Positions 58,375-64,000 of a stretch of DNA of 64,000 nucleotides are shown here, piece after piece (the first letter of the stretch is position 1; each line of letters starts with the position of its first letter). The stretch is taken from contig CM033115.1 of assembly GCA_019321725.1 (NCBI GenBank), positions 11,108,673 to 11,172,672 of the forward strand. The letters are read 5' to 3'. A program made the position numbers and the translations under genes. Origin of the DNA: Paulownia fortunei (Eukaryota > Streptophyta > Magnoliopsida > Lamiales > Paulowniaceae). A model generated the notes under the pieces. That model did not search any database. It saw only the letters and a list, made by a program, of their open reading frames with translations, and was not told the origin of the DNA.

Positions 58375-58586
58375 TGATAAAAAAACTTGATTCTCTTCTA
58401 TCTTACTTTATTCTACAATGATATTTATTCCTTTAGGCTAGTCAAACATTATTTGGTAGTTATTTCTTTAGGCAATCTTTGTATTTATTATTTTACATTT
58501 ATTTTTAAAACATTATAAATTATATATGTGAGTTATTGTTCAGTGAAAAGGCTATACCATTTTTTTGTAATCTCTAAATCTGCACA
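58375..58586 (+). repeat. 3' LTR of the short copia element
   Basis: TGATAAAAAAACTTGATT ... AAATCTGCACA, 212 bp, with scattered differences and small gaps versus 52583-52812. Confidence 0.82.
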
Positions 58587-58899
58587 ATTATAGAAATTAT
58601 CCAAAATTTGTAGTAGTAATAGCAACTTTGCATTCAAGTTCGAGTACTCTGCATATTGTAATAAGATTATTTATGTTTTCAAATACATCTAACACCTATT
58701 AAAATTTTGTAGTTCTTAGTTTATAACCATGTAATCTATTATTCTGATCATCAAGAAATAGAAAACAAATTTCATTTTGATGATATAGTAAGTTGGCTAA
58801 GTATTTGATATGACCAAGACATGGCCCAACAAAACAAAGCCTAATAAAATGACCCAAAGAGGCCCATTTGATGGACCCACCCCAATTGACCAAAAAGAT
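58587..58899. other. spacer, possibly upstream LTR sequence of the Tat element
   Basis: No gene. The start of the following element's LTR could not be fixed. Confidence 0.35.
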
Positions 58900-58950
58900 C
58901 CATTTGGTATATATACTATTCTACACCAGATAATCACCCTCTCACAAAAA

Positions 58951-59204
58951 ATTATAAATACCTATTTCCCAATTTTTCTAAGGTACGAAAACTATTTACA
59001 TTTTTTACAATCCAAATCTTCTCACTGAGATTATCAATTTCTCTCTGGTTCTAACTTGAGCGTTGGAGGGTTTTTGTCGAGACACCTCTACAACCCTAAC
59101 GACTTTTGTGATATAAACAGTGATCCACATTGAAATAGACATTCAACTTAGAATTCAACGAACTGAGGTGATACCAAATTATTTTTGGCGTCGTCTATGG
59201 AACA
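58951..59204 (+). promoter_or_regulatory. LTR promoter end and primer-binding-like site
   Basis: ATTATAAATACC (58951-58962) is a clear TATA box. After a transcribed leader 'ttctctctggttctaacttg' and 'gaggtgataccaaattattt', TTGGCGTCGTCTATGGAAC (59185-59203) resembles the TGGCGCCGTCTGTGG stretch that follows the 5' LTR of many Tat elements. The tRNA is not assigned. Confidence 0.55.
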
Positions 59205-60780
59205 CTACCTGAATATTAAGCTCAGTGATCAAGGCGTACCATATGCTAGAGATGTCAATAGAAATAGAGAAAATTAATGTCCACCCCTACTTAGGCGAGA
59301 TCAACCATAACATCCCCTGCCTATGGTACTGCACATCGCACAAGAAGCCCTTAGGACTATGATTGAAGATGCTACGTCTAGAGTCGTTGCTCAAGTAGTA
59401 GCTCAATATGTCGAGAGTCAGCATAGAGCATAGACCCCTTCATCTCCTCATCAAAGTCAGGATTCCACTTTGACTCTTGAGGGGACAGGGTTGAGGTATG
59501 AAGGGATTGGTGGTGAAGGAGGTGTTCTTACAAACGTAAGTAGCCAGGCTTCACCCTCTGTTGCAAATTCAAGATCATGATCGAGGTGTGAAGAAATTAG
59601 AGGAAAAAGAGGTGTTTATGCAGACATAAATAGTTAGGCTTTACCTCCCATTACAAATACAAGGTCATGACTAAGGCATGAGGAGTATAGAGGTGAAGAA
59701 GAAGGTCCACATATAGGCACAGTTAGTCTAGCTTCACCTCCAGCAGTAAACATTAGATCTAAGGAGGACATGACAAGACTGCTCAATATGCCATTCGTTC
59801 TCCTATCTGGTATGTAAGGACGTGTGATGGAATACTTTCCACTTGCAATCGTGCTGCCAAAGCGAAGCCCATTCGCTACTGCCATCTTGGCAGAGTCTTT
59901 GTTAGTAGGATTCAAAGTTGTGAACCTCATTGGGAGACCTATAGAAGCATCTAGATATTTTTTTGCCAAAGCTGATCTATGTGATTTAAGTGACACGGTA
60001 TTCTACAATATTTTCCATACCATGCTCACAAAGAACATGTTGTCCCGATTCAACCAACTACCTGCTAGTAGTATAACCAGCTTTGAGCAACTGACGCATA
60101 AATTCTTACATCAATTCTCAATAAATCGCAAGTACTCTAAGACCGTGACTCATTTATTTTCAATCACACAATGAGAATGAGAGCCATTGCATGATTATGT
60201 CATGCATTTTGTTGATGTAGTACACGAGGTCCCACATGTTAATCATGAATTATTGGCTAAGATAATACAACAGAACCTCCGTCATGGGATATTCAAAGAA
60301 TCTATAGCTGGAAAACCACCAAATACCCTAGAAGAATTACTAGCATGGGCTAAAAAGTATATCAGAACTGAAGAAACTATTGGTATGATTACCCTAGTAA
60401 AGAGAAAACATCGAGAAAAAGAGAAACTCGAGAGAAGGACAAAAAAGAAAAGAAGACATGTCCCTTGTCCTGGATATAATAATTATGCCCTTCCTAAAGT
60501 CAGAATTTTGGAGATACTGGTCATAGATGAACAAAAGGGCATAGTTTAGCTACCTTGTCTCATGAAGAAGAGCTCAAAATGAAAAAGGTCTGATAAGTAT
60601 TGTAGATTCCACAGGGACAGAGGGCACATAACTAAAAAGTGTCATCATCTGCGCAATGTGATTGAGAAACTCATTTGTAGAGGGTACTTGACTGAATTTG
60701 TGGACAAGTCCAAAGATGAACACCAAAGTTCTAGGCGGCCTCAAATATCGAAGCTAAGGGACCCACCTTGAGGTCAAGCT
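59205..60780 (+). pseudogene. Tat-type gag with 90-bp internal repeats and CCHC-like end
   Basis: Order: EALRTMIEDATSRVVAQVV (about 59345), three 30-codon repeats (59491-59760), DMTRLLNMPFVLLS, the core SFEQLTHKFLHQFSINRKYS and THLFSITQ (frame 59824-60174), then HDYVMHFVDVVHEVPHV, NTLEELLAWAKKYIRTEE and a Lys/Arg-rich tail (60187-60549), and finally YCRFHRDRGHITKKCHHLRN, RGYLTEFVDK (60598-60705). Stops at the 60174 and 60549 junctions and in the repeats. Confidence 0.85.
59491..59760 (+). repeat. three tandem 90-bp units in gag
   Basis: 59491-59580, 59581-59670 and 59671-59760 each begin '(t/c)(t/c)(g/a)aggyatga(a/g)' and end 'a(a/g)(a/g)tcatga' or 'ttagatct', giving 30-residue units (RYEGIGGEGG.., RCEEIRGKRG.., RHEEYRGEEE..). 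Length is conserved exactly despite heavy divergence. Confidence 0.85.
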
Positions 60781-61260
60781 AGTAGAAGTAAGAAATGAGA
60801 TCATAATAGTGATAACCTGCCAACAGCATGAGTGATTGGTGTTATCTCAGGGGGAGGGGGGGCAATGAGTGGGAACACCCACAATGCAAGAAAGCTCTAT
60901 TACGAGCTGTTGGAAGACTTCACTTCGTCCTCACCATTTGGTAGGACAAATCTATAGTATACAAACTCCAATAGAAGGGATCACTTTCACTAATTTAGAT
61001 CTAGACGGTTCTAAAGCACACATAATGATGCTTTAGTTATCTAGTCGATAGCGGAAGTTCAACCGACATTATATTCTATAACACTTTCACGCAATTGGGA
61101 ATTGATAATTCACAACTTGGCAAAGTCAATACTCCACTTACAAGATTTAGCGGAAAAGTTGTGGAAACACTGGGTGAAATCTCTCTCCCAATTTTATTAG
61201 GATCTTATTTTAGAAGGGTGGTGAAGATGGTTAAATTTTTAGTTGTTAAGTCCCCTCTAC
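60781..61260 (+). pseudogene. Tat-type aspartic protease
   Basis: After a VISGGGGAMSGNTHNARKLY stretch (conserved upstream of Tat protease, about 60835-60900) comes VLVDSGSSTDIIFYNTF (DSGSS at about 61048), LTRFSGKVVETLGEISLPIL and VVKSPS. The active site is intact, but frames change twice. Confidence 0.85.
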
Positions 61261-62570
61261 TTATAATATGATTTTAGAGAGGCCGAGTCTGAACTTGTTT
61301 CATGTTATAGCCTCCATCTATCACATGAAATTCAAATTCCCAATGTCCAAAGGAGTAGGAGAAGTGATTGATGATAAGAGAATAGCTAAGCAGTATTGTG
61401 CCAACACCTTACATAGAGCTAATGGTCAATTAAGGCTACAAGAAGAGAGTGATATCACTACAGATAAAGGAAATCAAAAAGTTGTGCTTTTCTTAGAAGA
61501 TGGATCAATTACTGATGCAACGATTGAAAAGAATAAAATAAAGCTTGTTGAAGCAAGATTGGACGCAATTGAAGAACCTAAAATCATTGAGTTAATATCA
61601 GGTGATTCACTAAAGGTAATAAGGATTAGGGCTAGTCTGGAGCCATTGGTAGGGGAAAGTTTAATTGGTTTTCCTTAGAGAAAATGTTAAAGTTTTTTGC
61701 TTAGGGGATGGATGATTTGTAGGGTATCCCCCCAAAAGTGATAGTGCATCATCTCAATATTGATCCTAATATGAGACCAATAAAACAAAGGAACAGGACC
61801 TTTAAAGCAAAAAGAAGTAAACACATCAAAGAAAAGGTTGACAAATTACTTGTAGCAAAATACGTCCGCTCCGTGAATTACCCTGATTAGTTGGCTAATG
61901 TTGTCTTGGTGCCTAAGTCCAGTGAGAAGTGGCGCCTCTTCATAGACTTCATCGATTTGAATAAAGTATGTCAGTAGAATTATTGGTGGATTCCATTTTA
62001 TGATGCAAACTATTTAATTTTCTAAATGTTTATTAAGGTTATAATCAGATACACTTAGCACCAGAAGATCAAGAGCAAACAAGATTCATCATTGATCAAG
62101 GCATTTACTACTATAGAATAATACCTTTTGGCTTGCAGAATGCATGAGCTACCTATTAGAGGCTTGTTAACAAAATGTTTGAAAATTAGAGAGATAGGAA
62201 CATGGATGTGTATATTGATGACATGCTTGTCAAGAGTGAGCAGTCTTTGGATCACGTGTGAGACCTACAAGAGTGCTTCAACGTGTTGAAAGCATACAAC
62301 TTAAATCTCAACCCCACTAAGTGTATCTTCAGAGTGCGAGGTGGAAAGTTCTTGGATTATATGATTTCTGAGAAGTGAATTGAAGCAAACCCCAAGAAGC
62401 TAAGGGCCATCCTGGACATGTCGCCACTTCGATCTATAAAGGATGTTTAGCAGTTGATGGGGAGGTTAATGGCACTGAATCGAGTTATCTCGAGATCAAC
62501 AAAAGGCTACCTTTCTTTAAAGTACTTAGGGAAAGAAAGAATTTTGAAGGGACCAAGACATATCAATAAG
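61261..62570 (+). pseudogene. Tat-type reverse transcriptase
   Basis: The frame 61268-61678 gives YNMILERPSLNLFHVIAS-type and MKFKFPMSKGVGEVIDDKRI (protease-RT linker). Then HLNIDPNMRPIKQRNRTFKA, LANVVLVPKSSEKWRLFIDF, a gap of the PIDQLVDA stretch, FLNVY-stop-GYNQI (catalytic Asp changed to Asn), PFGLQNA, MDVYIDDMLVKSEQSLDHV (YIDD at 62211-62222), LNPTKCIFRVRGGKFLDYMI and ANPKKLRAILDM. Many stops. Confidence 0.86.
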
Positions 62571-62990
62571 CTTTTGAAGATTTAAAAAAGTAATTAGTTT
62601 CACCACTTTTGTTAACTAAGCCTGAGGTTGGGAAGTGTTTGTTCCTCTATTTGGCAGCCGCAGTCTTGGTTTGTGAGATAGGGTGAGATCATCATCCCAT
62701 TTATTATGTAATTCATACTTTGCATGGTGTTGAGATGAGATATCCTAATATGGAGAAGTTAGCCTTGGCCCTCATCATTGCGAGTAGAAAGCTTCACCCT
62801 TATTTCCAATCTCACCCAATAACAACATTGACAAATCAACACTCAAGCAGGTATTATCAAACCCCGAGACTTCAAGAAGATTAGTGAGATAGGTTGATGA
62901 GCACAGTAAACATGGTCTCGAGTTTTGACCCAGATCGGCAATTAAAGCGCAAGTCCTAGCAGACTTTTTGTTGAAATTGAGATTAGAGAG
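62571..62990 (+). pseudogene. Tat-type first RNase H
   Basis: Fragments PEVGKCLFLYLAAAVLVCEI (first RNase H strand, with Asp replaced), MRYPNMEKLALALIIASRKL (catalytic Glu), LHPYFQSHPITTLTNQ. Ends about QVLADFLLKL (62950-62975). Confidence 0.75.
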
Positions 62991-63009
62991 CCATCTAATT
63001 CAACCCAAA

Positions 63010-63400
63010 TATAGACCTTATATATTGACGGTTCATCTACCACAGCCGAGAGTGGAGTAAGAGTTTTGTTGGAAAGCCCATAAAATGATAAGTTTAAGTA
63101 TACTGTTAAATTTGAGTTCTCAACGTCCAACAACGAAGCTGAATATGAAGCCCTCCTAGCGGGGATCAAGTTGTCTCTTACAATTGGAGCAACAAAGCTC
63201 ATAATATATAGTGATTCCCAATTGGTGGTCAATCAAATCAAGGGTTCATATGACGCCAAAGAGGAGAAAATGGTTAAGTATTTGAACTTAATGAAGGATT
63301 TACTCGCTAGACTAGAGGAGTATGAGATCAAACAAGTGTCAAGAATGGAAAATTTACTTGTTGACTAGTTGGCTAAACTGGTAAGTTCTATGGTAAGCAT
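63010..63400 (+). pseudogene. second (archaeal-type) RNase H
   Basis: TLYIDGSSTTAESGVRVLLE (catalytic Asp), [19 protein letters not shown] (Glu), [20 protein letters not shown] (Asp) and [20 protein letters not shown]. All three acids survive; a stop at 63091 and one after VD at 63366 break the frame. This domain is characteristic of Tat-lineage elements. Confidence 0.9.
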
Positions 63401-64000
63401 CAAAAGTTGAAGAATTACATTCTTTAAAACAAGTAAAGCTGAAATTGAGGGAGAAGGATTGCAAATTTTATGTTCTGATGAGAAAGAATCTAACTAGAAA
63501 GATGAGAAAGTCAAATATTTAACAAATGGTGAGCTACTTATGACACCTAGCAAAACACGTAAGCTGAGAATATAAGCATCACATTTTATAATAATTGATT
63601 GCGAACTTTATAAGCACAGATACTCTTAGCCATACTTGAAGTGCCTCACTCCCACCAAAGAAAAATTATGTGTTGCAAGAATCTATGAAGGCATTTGTGG
63701 TAATCATCTTAGAGGGAAAAGCTCTAGTTGGAAAAACACTTAGACAAGGTTATTTTTAGCTTACAATGCTTGAAGATGCAATGAGAATGATCTTACATTG
63801 TCGTTCATGTCATGAGCACGTAAACATTTTACACCAACCTGCAACACTTTTACAAACTTTGGAGAGTCCATACCCATTTGCCCAATAGGGCATCGACACA
63901 ATAGGTCCATTCCCCCTTGCGACCAGTCAAAGAAAGTTCTTGATAGTAGTCGTGGATTACTTTACATAAGGTTGCTCATTCGGTCAAACCGAACCAAAAT
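63401..64000 (+). pseudogene. integrase N-terminal region, cut by window end
   Basis: Reads LKCLTPTKEKLCVARIYEGI, CGNHLRGKSS (zinc-binding), then YPFAQ-stop-GIDTIGPFPLAT (first catalytic Asp, about 63890) and FLIVVVDYFT. Continues beyond 64000. Confidence 0.82.

Larger units (their letters stand above)
52583..58586 (+). mobile_element. short Ty1/copia element without integrase, split by a solo LTR
   Basis: LTRs 52583-52812 and 58375-58586, a PBS after the first, a PPT before the second, and copia domains on the plus strand. Removing the nested solo LTR (53860-56798 plus one duplication) leaves about 3.06 kb, too short for a full element: protease-proximal text (GDGTGLSITYTSSHSFP) is followed directly by RT, so integrase was deleted. 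Flanks (GTTAA left, ATTAT right) show no exact duplication. Confidence 0.88.
58900..64000 (+). mobile_element. Ty3/gypsy Tat-type element, 5' part, running off the window
   Basis: LTR-like promoter region, PBS-like site, gag, protease, RT, RNase H, a second RNase H and the start of integrase in order on the plus strand. The extra RNase H after the first is diagnostic of the Tat/Ogre/Retand group. Every domain carries stops or shifts. The 3' end lies outside. Confidence 0.88.

Noticed and set aside
59634..59996. Minus-strand 120-codon frame
   Set aside because: Antisense to Tat gag; its length follows from the 90-bp repeats.

Overview
The window is repeat-dense nuclear DNA from a flowering plant, most likely a eudicot. 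The base composition is AT-rich. Ty3/gypsy chromovirus, Athila/Tat-type and Ty1/copia retrotransposon fragments of plant type make up most of the sequence, together with a PIF1-helicase Helitron. Only one ordinary host gene looks intact: a single-exon GNAT acetyltransferase at 50976-51494 (minus). Its small island (about 50.2-52.6 kb) is the only stretch not claimed by a transposon. I cannot name the species.

Layout. 1-2.6 kb: mosaic of minus-strand chromovirus pieces (RT, protease, truncated LTR, chromodomain tail). 2.9-3.4 kb: minisatellite. 3.6-5.5 kb: decayed minus-strand copia gag-protease with a promoter-like region. 6.66-7.64 kb: LTR of the 'TGATAAGTGC' family. 7645-19018: near-complete Tekay/Del-like chromovirus on the minus strand with two ~2.3 kb LTRs, PBS, gag, protease, RT, RNase H, integrase and chromodomain; a 2.2 kb solo copia-type LTR (13774-15973) is nested in its gag. 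19.0-23.8 kb: Athila/Tat-type pieces (RNase H, integrase) with a duplicated post-pol region. 23.8-24.5 kb: intronless LOG-like (cytokinin-activating enzyme) pseudogene. 24.5-30.8 kb: decayed copia element, including a palindrome-rich array and a GC-rich tandem repeat. 30.8-33.7 kb: minus-strand LTR plus internal remnant of the 'TGATAAGTGC' family. 33.7-34.4 kb: second, inverted LOG pseudogene.

34536-50141 is best read as one minus-strand Helitron: 5' TC end, 3' CTAG end with a palindrome just inside it, inserted between A and T. It carries a broken PIF1-like helicase, and a ~360 bp piece of the chloroplast psbD gene (C-terminal third of photosystem II D2) is spliced into that helicase. A chromovirus LTR retrotransposon (38490-47511, 5-bp duplication CTTAT) later jumped into one of several tandem copies of the Helitron 5' region; a sister copy at ~48.7 kb preserves the empty site.

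52583-58586: short copia element lacking integrase, interrupted by a solo LTR (53860-56798, duplication CCCCA) from the same family as the element in the Helitron. 58.9-64.0 kb: plus-strand Tat-type element (gag, protease, RT, two RNase H domains, start of integrase) that runs off the end of the window; its gag carries three exact-length 90-bp repeats.

No bacterial-type system, CRISPR array, tRNA or rRNA gene was recognised. The most unusual object is the organelle gene fragment embedded in the Helitron helicase, together with serial amplification of that Helitron's 5' end. Percent identities, insertion ages and copy numbers were not computed.
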